A DNA stretch of 64,000 nt from Delphinus delphis (Eukaryota; Chordata; Mammalia; Artiodactyla; Delphinidae): positions 101,182,400 to 101,246,399 of the forward strand of contig NC_082690.1 of assembly GCF_949987515.2 (NCBI RefSeq), written 5' to 3'. The notes beneath the pieces are model-generated. The model worked only from the letters and a program-made list of their open reading frames with translations. It had not been told where the DNA came from and searched no databases. Positions 1 through 12,465 of the stretch are shown here, in pieces (position 1 is the stretch's first letter; each line of letters starts with the position of its first letter). Both the position numbers and the translations under genes were made by a program.

Positions 1-1614
1 TCACGGGAGTACCCCACTGATGCCACGTGGTGGATGAAGTCAATTTACAAGTGGATGATGGTCCCCAAACTGTAGGTTATGTCTCAACTGGTACCTGGGC
101 TGGATCCCCAGCACTATGAACAGCACAGGTAGCCCAGTGCACACACTGAGTAACTGTTATGGAGAATTCCGGAGCAAACCGAGCATTTCTGATATTTTCT
201 TACCTCCTTCTGCCTAAGGTATGACACAGAAAAGAGATTTAAACATCACAAGGCCATCACTTCATGGCAAGAGTTGGTGAACAAGGTGAAGGAAACAACC
301 TCTGATGCCCAGTGGATTTTTCCATGTTATATGCCTCCCTCTGCAGCTCACACCCTTGGCCCAAAGTCTGAGCTGCCTTAGGGGTAGGAGGGGGCCTGGC
401 AGGTGGTCTGTGGGAGTAGTAAGGCGTGGCTACATCACTCACACGTTTCCCTGAGGAACCTCAGGGCATAAATCTCGTAGGTTCCACAATGCAGAAAGGC
501 ATGGGAAGAAGGGATAAAATGGCTTCAAGGAGTTTGTAAGATAAGGTGTATTGGTGATTTGGGCACCAGCAGAGATGCCTGCAACTTTGCATGAAGACCA
601 GACATTTATTTCAATTGTTGATTCTTTTTAAACACATGATGTAAAATGTTATTGATAAATGTATCTCTTCATGAACTGAATGAGGACTCTTGATTTTACA
701 TATACATGGATACTGTGAATTATTGCTAAAATGAGGTACTTTTATTCATGTTTTTCACCTTCATGGATGTAAACTCTGAAAACACTTGTCACATGAATTT
801 GCAGTTGCAGAATGAGTTTTGGATAGCGATGCCATTCAATTTTTTCAATCATTCTGAACTACAGGCTAAAAATGGCATCGTAATTTATCACTCAAAATGA
901 TTTTTAATAATTCATCAGTCAGTTAAATTAGGTCCTCTTTTGATTTTATTAGAGGAAAGAAGTAGAAATCACTTGATATAGAAAACTTTTTCTGTATCAC
1001 CAAATAAGACTTTAAACTGTTTCTTTGAGGTCCAGGGATTTCTAAACGCAGAGTCAAGGCTCTGTGTTAAGATTCTGGTGGATGATGCAGAAACCTACTG
1101 TCTTTGGTAAATTGGAACAAGAGGGATTATTAAAGAGGAGGTGGGACATATGTTCGTCCGTTGCAAGACCTAAAGAATCTCTGGGATTTCCAACCTCAGC
1201 CAAAAGGACACGAGTGACCAGAGCATCCCGCTGAAGACATGAGTCCCCAGAGTCCCTGTGTGTCTTGGGATAAATAATATCTATCTCCACCCACCACCTT
1301 CCTATACCCTTGTTCCTATAGTCAGTACTAAGAATATTAAAACCACAATAAGAGTCACTTAGAACTCGCCATAAAACAATAAAGTGATTGAAAAAGGAAT
1401 GGTCTCTTCTTAACTGAGAGAAATCCCAATGGAACCAGAGTCAAATTCTGAAGCACAATTTGTTAGCATTTAGGATAAATAAACATTCCTCATAGGCAAA
1501 GTCAGGTAGACTCAGTTTGTTATTTGACTTTGGGAGAGAGGTGATTTACTTTGTTTGACTTAGTACTTATATTCTTTTCCTTTTTGTTACTTAAGTGTCA
1601 TAGCTACTTTTACT
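1..1614. other. No gene or recognisable repeat
   Basis: AT-rich intergenic sequence. I see no coding signal on either strand. Confidence 0.5.
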
Positions 1615-1825
1615 GCCAGATACTGTGCTGGACATTTTTTTCCTGTATTATTTATCCTAAGACAAATCCCATGAAGTAGGCAGGATTATGTCACCTTATT
1701 TTACAGATGGGGAAACTGAGGCTGGGAGGGTGAGCACCTTGCTGGTGTCCCCACAGGTAGAAAGTGCCAGAGCTGGGCTTGAACCTGGGACCAAAGTCGG
1801 GCTCCTCCTCTCAACCCAATAAGTG
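1615..1825 (+). mobile_element. MIR element
   Basis: ttttacagatggggaaactg and ccagagctgggcttgaacc are the MIR core and tRNA-like ends of an ancient mammalian SINE. Confidence 0.8.
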
Positions 1826-2305
1826 AGTACGTGCTAATTTTGAGACATTAAAACAGCGCTTTAGAATTTAAAATAAGCCCACAGCTGCCACATTAGGATT
1901 CTAATGGGGGCTGCACTGAATTTGTAGAGTAGTGTGAGAACAGTTGACATCATTAAATGCTTTCATATTTCCTTGAAAGTAAGGTGGGTGCGTCCATTTA
2001 CTTAGACCCCTTTCTTGGCTACAACTAGAAACAAAATTCTGAAGTGAGAAAGCTCACCAGTGAAGGCAACATACAATAAGGGTAGGAAACCATCCACACA
2101 CAAGGCTAGTAGGGAGGTTACAAGACAGAAGTAGTAAAATCATCTGTGTCCGCAATAAGCCGTTAAGGGATACGCAAAACAATTAGATGTAAAATATGAC
2201 GTCAAAAGCAGTAATTGTAATGGGAGGAGAGTACAGATGCAGGGTTTTTAAAATCCACTTGAAATTAGGAGATCAACAACTTAAAACAATCATATATATA
2301 TTATA

Positions 2306-2338
2306 TGTGTGTGTGTGTGTATGTGTGTGTGTGTGTGT
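2306..2338. repeat. (TG)n microsatellite
   Basis: TG run broken once by an A. Confidence 0.9.
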
Positions 2339-2508
2339 ATTTAGACTGCTATACAAAAACCTCATGGTAGACCCCCTTTTTTATCCAGGAGTAAAGTTTC
2401 ATGATGTTATCCTTAAACGTTTATATATTCCTAATTAAATATATTTCAATATTTTTTTTTGTTGCTATCGTTACCTTCGTCCATTTATCATTATTTCCAT
2501 TAGGTTAT

Positions 2509-2571
2509 GTACTGGTTTATCGATTGTGCTTGATGTTTACATGCTGGTTTATCGATTGTGCTTGATGTTTA
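2509..2571. repeat. Two-copy tandem duplication, about 32 bp
   Basis: ctggtttatcgattgtgctt plus gatgttta occurs twice in direct tandem. Confidence 0.9.
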
Positions 2572-2920
2572 TATGCTGATCTTGTATTCAGCTAACTTGA
2601 TGAATTCTAATGAGTTCTAATAGTGTTTTCAATAGATTGCCTTTAACTCCCCGATAGTTGATCAGCTGTCTATAAGTGATGACTTATTCCTTGATTTTTC
2701 TTTCTCCATGGAATTTTTCCCCTTGTTTGAGGAGGATATTTTAACAACATATGTCCCTCCTTTTTTGAAAGTAGACTTTTATTTTTTACAGCAGTTTTAG
2801 ATCCGCAGCAAAATTGAGCAGAAAGTTCCCATATAGTCCCTCCCCCACACAGGCACAGCCTTTCCGACTATCAACAGCTCTCATCAGATAGTTCATTTGT
2901 TCCACTGATGAACCTACATT

Positions 2921-3410
2921 TGCAATAGGGAAGAACAAATCTGACTCCATATTGGATCTGTTTCTTTTACTTTAACCTCTGTATTCTATTGCTTTTGCTG
3001 TAAGTTAATCACTAAAGAGATGTGCCTACAAGCTTAAATTAAACATTATGGCCCATCCCTGGGAACACAGCCTCCCACGCAATGAGAATTAAGCTAAAAT
3101 ACCTTTGTTTAGCTCACAGGAAACCTCCTGACAAAGTCCACCTGTGAATGACTCCTGCGAGGAAGAAATTAACACACCCCCTCTGGAGTCTGACTGGAAC
3201 CAGGAAATGTTTGACTTTACCCCCCACCCCTTTTAGTATAAAAGAAGCCTGAGTTCTAACTCAGGGATGATGGTTCTTTGGGACACAAGTCCACCATCTC
3301 CTCGGTCTGCTGGCTTTCCTAATAAAGTTGTCGTGCCTTGCCCCAGCAACCTGTCTCTCGATTTACTGGCTTACTGGGCAGCAGGCAGTATGAGCTTGGA
3401 CTTGGTAACA
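2921..3410 (+). mobile_element. Solo LTR of a class I (ERV1-like) endogenous retrovirus
   Basis: This 490 bp unit begins TG and ends CA, and has a TATA-like tataaaag near 3238 and AATAAA at 3321. It interrupts the old L1. The flanks catt (2917-2920) and cact (3411-3414) form a 4-bp duplication with one mismatch, since the empty L1 site would read cattgacac. No internal viral sequence is present, so it is a recombination product. Confidence 0.8.
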
Positions 3411-3584
3411 CACTGACACATCATTATCACCCCAAATCCATAGTTCAGTGTTCATTCTTGGTGTTGTATGTTCTATGGGGTTCGACAGATGTATAATACT
3501 AATTATCCTCATTATGGTACCATGTGTAATAGTCTCACTGCCCTGAAAATCACCTGTGCCATGTGTACTCATCTCTTCCTCCTT

Positions 3585-3793
3585 TATTTTTTCTTTTTTT
3601 TGCGGTATGCGGGCCTCTCACTGTTGTGGCCTCTCCCGTTGCGGAGCACAGGCTCCGGACGCGCAGGCTCAGCGGCCATGGCTCACGGGCCCAGCCGCTC
3701 CGCGGCATGTGGGATCTTCCCGGACCTGGGCACGAACCTGTGTCCCCTACATCGGCAGGCGGACTCTCAACCACTGCGCCACCAGGGAAGCCC
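3585..3793 (-). mobile_element. CHR-type tRNA-derived SINE
   Basis: Full-length reverse copy. TSD tctcttcctcctt at 3572 and 3794 (approximate edges). Inserted in the old L1. Confidence 0.93.
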
Positions 3794-4300
3794 TCTCTTC
3801 CTCCTTCTTAACCTGTGGAAACCACTGATGTTTTTACTGTCTCCACAGTTTTACCTTTTACAGGATATCATATAGTGGGGATCATACAGCATGCATCCTT
3901 TCCAGGTGGGCTTCTTTCGCTTAGTGATATGTATTTAGATTCCTCCGTGTCTTTTCAAGGTTTGGTAGCTCGTTTCTTTTTAGTACTGAACAACAGTCCG
4001 TTGTCTGATGTGCCGTGGTTTATTTATCCACTCACTCAGTTAAAAATCTAGATTGCTTCCAAGTTGGGCAACTATGAATAAAGCAGGCACAAACATCCTT
4101 GTGTGGTTTTCATGTGGACATAGGCTGTCAACTCTTTGGGGTAAATAGCAGAGAGCCTAATTGCGGGCTTATATGGTGAGAGTATGTTTCGTTTTTAAGA
4201 GACTAACAAAGTGCCTTTGAAGGTGGCTGTACTGTTTTGCATTCCCACTGAATGAGAATTTCTGGCGCTTACATCCATGCCGGTGTTTGCTGTTGTTAAC

Positions 4301-5479
4301 ATATAATCTTGTCTAAAAAACAGAAGAAGGAAAAAAGAATTAAAGAGAGACAGATGAAGGAACTACAGTGAGGAGTCTTCGACTAGAAAAATTTATTTGA
4401 TCAGAAACTGAGGTGCAAGGGGCAACTGAGACGGAAATTAACTTGCATCCACCTCCAGTCCATCTGACATGTCACTGCTACTAGACATCTAACCTGAAAG
4501 TACCACTTTCTTTACAATGCACAGATCATCAGTGCTGGAGGTGGACTTTCTGGCTTTGAAAATGTACAATTTTGAGCAAGTTTCTTGCTTTCTACACTCG
4601 GCTGCCTCAACTATACAATGGAAATCTTATACATTTGTAGCAAGGATTAAATATAATAAATTGTGATTAAATATAATAAATTGTGTTTCTACAGTGTCTG
4701 GCCATAGTTAGCAATCAAATGTTGCTACTCTTTCTATTACCACCATTGTTATTAGCTGCAGATATTTTTGCAATCCAAGAGCATGTATGGAAGGTGACAA
4801 CTGTGTTTCCGGCAAAGAATGTCTGCTGTTCCTCTTCTCTGGGCCAGGCACTGTTCTAAGCAAAGAAGAGAAAACCAGATATTGCCCCTGCAATTATGGA
4901 GCTAAAGTCCAACGGGGCTCGCATCCATTAACTGAGTTTACTCTTGTAAACCACAACCTCGTCTTTGCTGCCAAAGATGCGCATGGTACCAGCCCAGCCA
5001 TAAAAGAGAACACTGACCAAGTCATTGGGAGTGAGGGACCAATTCCCCAAGGATGGGAAGGCTGAACTGAAATAGAGAGCCAGCTAGGCAAGGAGGAAGG
5101 CAGACATGAGAAAGGATAAGCTCTGAGCTGAAAAAACCCTGAGCCGGTGGGAAAAGCTTTTGGAGTAATAAAAATATGTGGACACAGTCCTCTTTGAGAG
5201 ATATCTGTCCTCGTAATGGAATATACTTGCACCGGCGCAAGCTCTGTTCAGCAGAATTCCTCACAGCTCCAAGTGCTGTAAGAGAGATGTGACTGCATCC
5301 TTGGGTCCATGGGTCTACAGACTCAGAAACCATGAGCTGCGCTTGCTTCTCCATCTAGTTCAGAGAGGAAGCGAATCTAGGTTTCCTTCTAGTTCTGAAA
5401 ATTGGTGATTATGTGGCTTTCTTCAGTGCTCTAAACTAGGAAGAGCCTATGACACGTCTTTTGACAAAAAGGACAAGAA
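4301..5479. other. Intergenic, nothing recognised apart from a 20-bp tandem repeat
   Basis: Short frames only, with no splice-flanked or conserved reading frame seen. Confidence 0.5.
4648..4687. repeat. Two-copy tandem duplication, 20 bp
   Basis: attaaatataataaattgtg is repeated exactly. Confidence 0.9.
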
Positions 5480-5700
5480 AATAGTAGTCAGCTTTTATTG
5501 AGAGTTAAGTTTGTGTCAGACTGGTAAATTTTACACACAAACACACAATTTATTCATCATATAAAACCTATGGTGTGGCACTTTTATTAGCCATCTGTTA
5601 CAAATGAGAAAACTGCATTAACTTATATAAAGAGAGTAACTGTCGTACGATCTGAGACTGCAAACAATATGAACCCAGGGCTCCATGGTTCTCATTACTG
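5480..5700 (+). mobile_element. MIR-like element
   Basis: gttacaaatgagaaaactgc and a downstream tatgaacccagggctcc segment. Confidence 0.55.
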
Positions 5701-5899
5701 TGCCCGCCGCTCCCTGGGGACGGAGGGGGAGCTGGCCGCAGGACCTCCCCAGCATCCTGTGGGATTGAGGGGAGCACCACTGCTGCCCCCTGGTTGGGAC
5801 TTACCAAACCCTGCCAATGTGCTCACTGATAACGCAGTTCATAAATGTGTCCCTCGTTAGTAAAGGACCTTCTCGGTGGTTCCCGGTCCTGCTGCCCCA

Positions 5900-6060
5900 C
5901 AGAGTCACTAGTGGAGTTTAAATAGTCCAAGTGTCTGGGATTTACCTCAGATCTATTGAGTCAAAATCTCCAGAAAGGGGAGCGTGGAGAATCTGTATTT
6001 TTTTAAAAGCTCCCGAGTGATTTGACTGCACAAGCAAGACAGCAAACCTCTGGCCAGAAC
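5900..6060 (+). mobile_element. Possible MER5-like right half
   Basis: tattgagtcaaaatctcc and aatctgtatttttttaaaagc resemble the right half of MER5A. It is strongly diverged. Confidence 0.4.
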
Positions 6061-6114
6061 TCTCAAATATACTTTAACATCAGTGGATAATTTGTGATTT
6101 TAAAAAAGCTTCTC

Positions 6115-6326
6115 GGGCTTCCCTTGTGGCGCAGTGGTTGGGGGTCCGCCTGCCGATGCAGGGGACGCGGGTTCGTGCCCCGGTCCGGGAAGATCCCACA
6201 TGCCGCGGAGCGGCTGGGCCCGCGAGCCATGGCCGCTGAGCCTGCGCGTCCGGAGCCTGCGCTCCGCAACGGGAGAGGCCACAACAGCGAGAGGCCCGCG
6301 TACCGCAAAAAAATAAAAAATAAAAT
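6115..6326 (+). mobile_element. CHR-type tRNA-derived SINE
   Basis: Full-length copy with A-rich tail. TSD aaaaaagcttctc on both sides. Confidence 0.93.
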
Positions 6327-6414
6327 AAAAAAGCTTCTCCCTCACACAGAGCAATGTAAACAAAGAGGAACAAAGCGTGTTGCTCACCACCCAGTCCTAC
6401 AAGGATTAAGTCAC

Positions 6415-6774
6415 TGAGGAAATCAGAACAATAACAGGATACGCTGTGCTTTGGAGAAGCAGTCTCCTTAGACGGAGACATCTCGGGAAGAATTTTAAGG
6501 AACCCAGGTTCCTGCATCTTCCCATACACACACACACAAATACCAAACCATTAACTGAGATATCTGATCCGTGTGACCACGCATAATCTCTTACCGAGAT
6601 GTATGCTTGCCTGCACGTATTCCACAGCCCCAAATCATATATGTATACTGGCTTCTCCCCCGCCTCTTCAGAGCGGTTCTCTCAGAGCTCCTGAGAGGCT
6701 AGTGTCCTCATAAGGTCCCCAAATAAAACCCAAACTCACAGCTCTTATGTTGTGCGTTTTTCCTTCAGTCAACA
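6415..6774 (+). mobile_element. Probable second solo LTR
   Basis: This unit begins tgaggaaatc and ends in tcaaca. It has an AATAAA at 6722 followed by a short U5-like segment. No clear flanking duplication was found, so the left boundary is uncertain. Confidence 0.5.
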
Positions 6775-9620
6775 GCAGAATGGCAAGAGAGTGGGGCTGT
6801 GCTATCGTTGGGAGTCTGTCCCCAGGGAGCTCACAAGCCAGCAAGGAAAGAAGAGAAGCCCACAGTTAGAATCCTGTGTAATGAGTTCCACACCGGTGTG
6901 CACACAGGGTAACAGCAAAGGGACTCAAGGAAGGCGACCCTGGATGGAATGACTTCTGAACTTAATCTTGAGAAGACTGGGGGATGGGGAGTAAGGAAGA
7001 GAAGGGGGTTCCAGGTGGAGGAAACAGGCAGCAGCATAACTGCCGCTAGGGAGTGGTGAGAATGACGTGTCTGGGAGCTGCAGGTAGTGCCGTGTGTCTG
7101 CACAAACGTCGGGCTTGGGGCAGAGTGCTACCAGATGCCTGGAAGAAGGAACCAGAGTTCCATCTGTTAAGCTGGAAGCACCCAGAATAGGCCCGTGAAC
7201 ATCCAACAAGCAGATGTGGCGCTATCAAGAGAGCCCTGGGCTGGAGACAGGGCTTTAGTGATCATAAAAATTGTAGGTGAAGCCATGAGTGTGGTTTAAA
7301 TTACCAAGCTCATGAAGAGAGAAGAGAATTGACTGTCAGAAAAGTCTAGACAAACAGAAGGAAGGGAAGCCACCAAGGAAACTTATAAAATAAGGGCAGA
7401 GGGCTTCCTTGGTGGCACAGTGGTTGAGAATCTGCCTGCTAATGCAGGGGACACGGGTTCGAGCCCTGGTCTGGGAGGATCCCACATGCCGCGGAGCAGC
7501 TGGGCCCGTGAGCCACAACTACTCAGCCTGCGCGTCCGGAGCCTGTGCTCCGCAACAAGAGAGGCCGCGATAGTGAGAGGCCCGTGCACCGCGATGAAGA
7601 GTGGCCCCCGCTCGCCACAACTAGAGAAAGCCCTTGCACAGAAACGAAGACACAACACAGCAAAAATAAATTAATTAGTAAACTCCTACCCACAACATCT
7701 TCTTTAAATAAATAAATAAGGGCAGAGACACAAGAGGGGTCACAGTGGAAAGGAGGGGTGAAGTAAAGTCTGCAGAGTCAAGCAAGATAGGGCATGAAAA
7801 GGGCTCATTAGACGTGACCGCTTGGAATCCAGCCTGTGGCTTCTGTCTCCTCTGAAACAGGAAGTGAACATGTCTGCTGAGAGAGAGGACAGGGATTCTC
7901 ATGCAGGTGTGAGTTCAGGTTGTAATCTGGCTAACTAACCAAGGCCACATCACAAAGGCTTCAGCTCCTCTGCCTTCCTTCCTACAGGATCTGGCGGTGG
8001 GGTTTCTACTGAGCATTACTCCTTCCGTTGACTAATGTGGAGGTTGCTTCAGACACACCAGAATTCCAGAGTGAGGGTCACACCTAACACTGACCCTGCA
8101 GCATCTGGAGATGGTGTTCTAATCCTCCCGGGTGCAAGATCACAGGAGGTAAGGAAGAGGGGGTTTTGAGGACAGATATGAAATGCAAGGTAAGAATGAA
8201 AAACTGTCTTTTAAACTTAGTGGTTGAGTAGACACTGTCGACCCTGGAGAGAAGAGTTCCAGTGGTCGACTGTGGCAGTGGCTGGAATGGAGTGCGTGGA
8301 GGAGTGAGTGGGTGATGGAATGGGGCAGAAGGAGAGAACATCGTTGGCAAATTCTCTGGACTTCATCAAGGCGTTGCTTTTAGAGATTGTTACTATAACT
8401 TCTGGGTCCCCCCACAATGACGGACATCGGGATAATATAAAATTATGAATTTGGGCACAAAGCCTCATTGCCCAAGCATAATATAGGCCAGTGTTAAACT
8501 CCCACTGGACCATACAGCTACGGAGAGTGTCCGCTGGTTTGAGGCATCTCCAGCCCTCACAGTTCCCACTGAAAGTTGATGGTTCTGGCTTACAAGTCAG
8601 GGGCGTGTGAGTTTAAGGGAATCTGCTCATGGGATCTGCCCAACCCTGGGTAAACTTGACAAAGGAAATGATTAACAGAATTGCCTGGAGCAGCGATGAC
8701 AGAATCCAAAACCAAAATGGAAATACAGGATGCCTTGTCTGGGACACTTAGACATCTACCCGGAGGCTTGGCAGTTAGCCTGGATATAGGAGGATGGGAA
8801 CCTGGGACTTTGTCGTTGACACCCTAGTTGCTGTTGCATCCCCCTATCAACCCTTTCCCAAAGGCATCACAATGTCCTTGGTCATTGTACATTGATGGAA
8901 GGTAGCTGAGTTCCATCAGACAAAGAGGATGAGCTCTGTTAACAAAAATAAAACAACAGTAATGTTGATTATAAACAGCAGCTCTGGGTCTGCAGGCATC
9001 CTCTTCTCCACCCAAAGGACAGAACCCGACATCAGCAGCAGAGATGAAACCCAGGATAACCAGAAACAGGACTTCAGCAAGCAGCAGGAAAGGCTGTGCC
9101 AGGGTTGATCAAGCAAACCAGACAAACCCAGACAATCGCATTTGTGTAAAATAACAATAGTCAACACTTTATTCTAGTCCACATTTCACACAATACTCTC
9201 ATAAACATCATTTCTTTCCATTGATCGATGGCAAGGAACATATTCTGAAGTGGCTCCTGGAAGAGAATGGTTTGGATTTATTTGAGCAGAGGGAGGGCAA
9301 CAGTCCAGCTCAGAAGAAACCAGTAAGGTTGCCAGGATTGCCCTAAGCAGACACACACTACAGGATTTCAGTGTGGGCCCTTGACCTTGTAATGCACAGG
9401 AATGGAAAACTCAGGCTTCGTTTTAAGATTTTCCTGCTCTACATTAATGGGAATCTGATGACAATCTCATTGAGATATTTGCTGTCTACATACCATCTCT
9501 CGTTGGCTATGCCATCAGCACTGCCTGCTCAACATGGCAAAGGAGAAAATCCTCCTCTCTTACTCTTACTATATTTCTGAATAGGATAATAAGCATAGAA
9601 GAAATTGAAAGGTGTCAGTC
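6775..9620. other. Intergenic with one SINE
   Basis: Apart from the SINE at 7401, the 6.9-7.2 kb stretch has ancient L2-like wording (ttcttgag, gaggaaacaggcagcag). The rest shows no gene; a cysteine-rich frame at 8.83-9.11 kb is discussed separately. Confidence 0.45.
7401..7716 (+). mobile_element. Long CHR-1-like SINE
   Basis: The tRNA-like head is followed by a longer body ending gaagacacaacacagc plus tail. TSD taagggcaga on both sides. Confidence 0.9.
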
Positions 9621-9628
9621 ATCTGCCT

Positions 9629-10621
9629 CAGGGTCAGCAAACTTTTTCCGTAAGGGGCCAGGTAGTAAATATTCTAGGCTTGATGGGACACACAGGTCTC
9701 TGCTGCAACTACTCAACTCGGCCATTGTAACATGAAAACAGTCTGTAACAAATGAGCATGGTCATCTCCCAATAAATCTTTATTTAAGGACACTGAAATT
9801 TGATTTTCACATAATCTCCAGGTGTCACAATGTATTATTCTTCTTTTGGAAATATCTGCACTCCCATGGTTCATTGCAGCATTATTCACAAGAGCCAAGA
9901 TATGGAAACAACTTAAGTGCCCATCAGTGGACGAATGGATGAAGAAGATGTGGTATGTATTTATATACCACGGAATATTATTCAGTCATGAGAAAGGACA
10001 TCCTGCCATTTGTGACAACATGAATGGAGCTTGAGACATTTTGCTAAGTGAGGTAAGTCGGACAGAGAAAAATAAATACTGTATGATATCCTCATATGCT
10101 AAATCTAAAAAAGTCAAACGTGTACAAACAGAAAGTAAAATGGTGGCTACCAGGGGTTGGGGGGTGGGGGCATAAGATAGATGTTGTTTAAGGACACAAA
10201 CTTGCAACAGGTAGTAAATAAGCTCTAGAGATCTAATGCACAGTATAATGAATATAGACAACAATATTATATTATAATCATCAGACCTGCTAAGAGACTA
10301 GAACTTAACCATTCCAACCACTAAAAAGAAATGATAATTATATGACATGACACACATGCTAATTATTGCCACACTGGTGATCATATTACAACATATAAAT
10401 GTATCAAATTAACCTGTTGTACACCTTAAATTTACACAATGTTATATGTCAGATATACTTCAATAAAAAAAGTTTTCCAAGATAAATAAATGAATAATAT
10501 TATTCCTCCTTTGATTTTTTCAATCATTTAAAAAATGTAAAATCTATTCTTAGCTTTCAGGCCATGTAAAAACAGGTGTAGGGCCAGATTTGACCCACGG
10601 GCCATGACTTCCTGACCCCTG
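9629..10621 (+). mobile_element. hAT-Charlie type DNA transposon, split by an L1 tail
   Basis: It begins cagggtcagc and ends cctgacccctg, which are imperfect inverted ends. The flanks atctgcct (9621-9628) and atctaact (10622-10629) match at 6 of 8 bases, as expected for an 8-bp hAT duplication. The internal text (ggccaggtagtaaatattc, gggccagatttgaccc) is that of an old MER-type element. Confidence 0.75.
9849..10497 (+). mobile_element. L1 3' end, 5'-truncated, inside the hAT element
   Basis: The end of L1 ORF2 (gagccaagatatggaaacaac, aatattattcagtcatgag) and the 3' UTR are present, ending in an A-rich tail. A duplication tattattcttcttttg (9833) / tattattcctcctttg (10498) flanks it. Confidence 0.85.
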
Positions 10622-10737
10622 ATCTAACTCACAAAAAGCTCCCAGACCAGATGGACTTACTAAATAATTTTCATTAACCTGCAAGGATCGGATAATTTCT
10701 ATGCCATTTGAACTGTTTCAGAGCGTAGGTCAAAATA

Positions 10738-10955
10738 ATTAACATTTATTGAGCATTTACTGTGTCAAGAAATGTATTAAGTTCATTATACCCACTATTT
10801 AAGCAGCTCTAAAGGTGGCTAATTATCACGACCCCCAAGTTCCAGATGAATAAATTGAGGCTCAGAGAAGGTAACTTGCCAAAGGTCACAAAGCTAGTAA
10901 ATGAAAGGACTGGGATTTGAGACTGGATCCTGTCTCCAGAGCCCACACTGTTGTT
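10738..10955 (+). mobile_element. MIR element
   Basis: aacatttattgagcatttac, ggctcagagaaggtaacttg and gggatttgagactgg in MIR order. Confidence 0.8.
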
Positions 10956-12465
10956 TGTGAGAGTGTTGAATAATCACATCTCCCCCTCCGAGTTCTGAAT
11001 CAAGTGAAAAATATACATGGGAGTAAAATAGCTCTCAAAAGATCAGCTCCATAAAGCTGAATTCTAGGCCAAAATGAACTTACCCAAGCTCAGCTGAACA
11101 GCTACCATCTACCGGCAACATCCCCTGGCCTGCCCCAGTGAGCTTAAAGACATGACAGTAGCAAAAAAGAAAAAAAGAGAAAGAAAACAACAACAAAAAA
11201 TAATAAAAAAAATTTAAAGAGAGAAAGAAAGCAAAGAAAAAATAAAACAAGCAAAAAAACAAACAAAGAAAGATATCACGGAAGCAGAAGCAGAGCAGTT
11301 ATGTACACATGGGGGGGAATGGGAATGATAACACCCTTACCTACATTCCAGAGTGTTATAAGAAGTGCAGACAATTATACCCCAGAATACCCTCTGGGAC
11401 AGGAAAGGAGCAGAGATGAGTAGCCTGCAAGCAGCCAGGTGCTGAGGGAGCCAAGGAGGGGTGCATAGCTTCACATACCCCATAATCCATTGCCCAGTTT
11501 CACAGCCAGTTCTCCTTGTGAGAAGGGGACAACCTCTCTCCTACAGGCAGGCGAAGAGTGGGTTATAAGCAGCTCCAATCCAAGCAATGTAGGGACCATA
11601 ACGATCAGCTCAATTATGTTTACAATTGCCAAGAGTTGTAACAATCTAAACAACCACCACTTGCTATACACTCACTGACACAGAATGGAGTCCAAGATGC
11701 ATTACTGAGTGAGAAGAGGAAGTTACAGAACTCTACACAGAGCATGATCTTATCTGTATCAGAGTGGCTGCGGGTGGAGAAAGCTCCCACCAGTGGCCAA
11801 CATTATAATCGCAAGTCCTCTACCAGGGGATCCTTAAGGGAACAGTGCCGGACTGTGGCCAGAGAGCTGTAACCGCGTCCTGTACATCTGGACTGGAGTG
11901 GATGGCAGAAGCTGGCCTGGAGGACACCTGCTTAATTTCATCTACCCCTGGGAAGGGCAGTAAGAAATGATGCCTCTCTGAAAGAAGTCCTTTCAGCCTA
12001 GGCTGTAAATTCCCAGCCAAAGAGTGTCTCATTTATCCCATTAGAAAAGGGCTGAGATTCAAACCCTGCTATCATCATGTTCCTCACCCTCCTTTATCAG
12101 CCACGGCACAAACGTTATTAATAAACTGCTTGGCAAAAAGCCTGCGACAAAGAGGGAGGGGGTGCCGGACACAATCGCTGCCCCTGGAGAACTACAGTCT
12201 AGGATGAGAAGATGATAGATAAAAAGATATTGATATTGACAAGTTTAAAGCATAGGGTTAGTAATACATTAATAGAACAAACAGGATTTTATTTATGATT
12301 TACATCTTAGTTCTTTCCAAAAATATTTGAGTTACAGTATTAGAATGGAAGGAGGTGCTGAATCATTTAGGACAGAGAGAGCCCAAGACTTGGAGATGGA
12401 AGGACAGTAATGCAAACACGAGTTACTGATCTCCAACTTTCAGAGTCAATCTATAGTCAAAGCAC
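10956..12465. other. Intergenic, A-rich tract, no gene seen
   Basis: Only the low-complexity stretch at 11158 stands out. Confidence 0.5.
11158..11275. repeat. A-rich low-complexity stretch
   Basis: A with interspersed G/C; gives spurious F/S-rich frames on the minus strand. Confidence 0.85.

Larger units (their letters stand above)
2765..4300 (-). mobile_element. Old L1 fragment, antisense, split by an LTR and a SINE
   Basis: Three blocks (2765-2920, 3411-3584, 3794-4300) read continuously once the two insertions are removed. They resemble the 3' part of an old mammalian L1 on the minus strand. The clues are the phrases around 'gatgaacctacatt', 'ctccacagttttacctttt' and 'ttgcattcccactgaatgagaa'. 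Confidence 0.75.

Noticed and set aside
3468..3875. Overlapping frames reading like '[36 protein letters not shown]', seen again at more than ten places
   Set aside because: They are translations of the CHR SINE in its three reverse frames, not a protein family.
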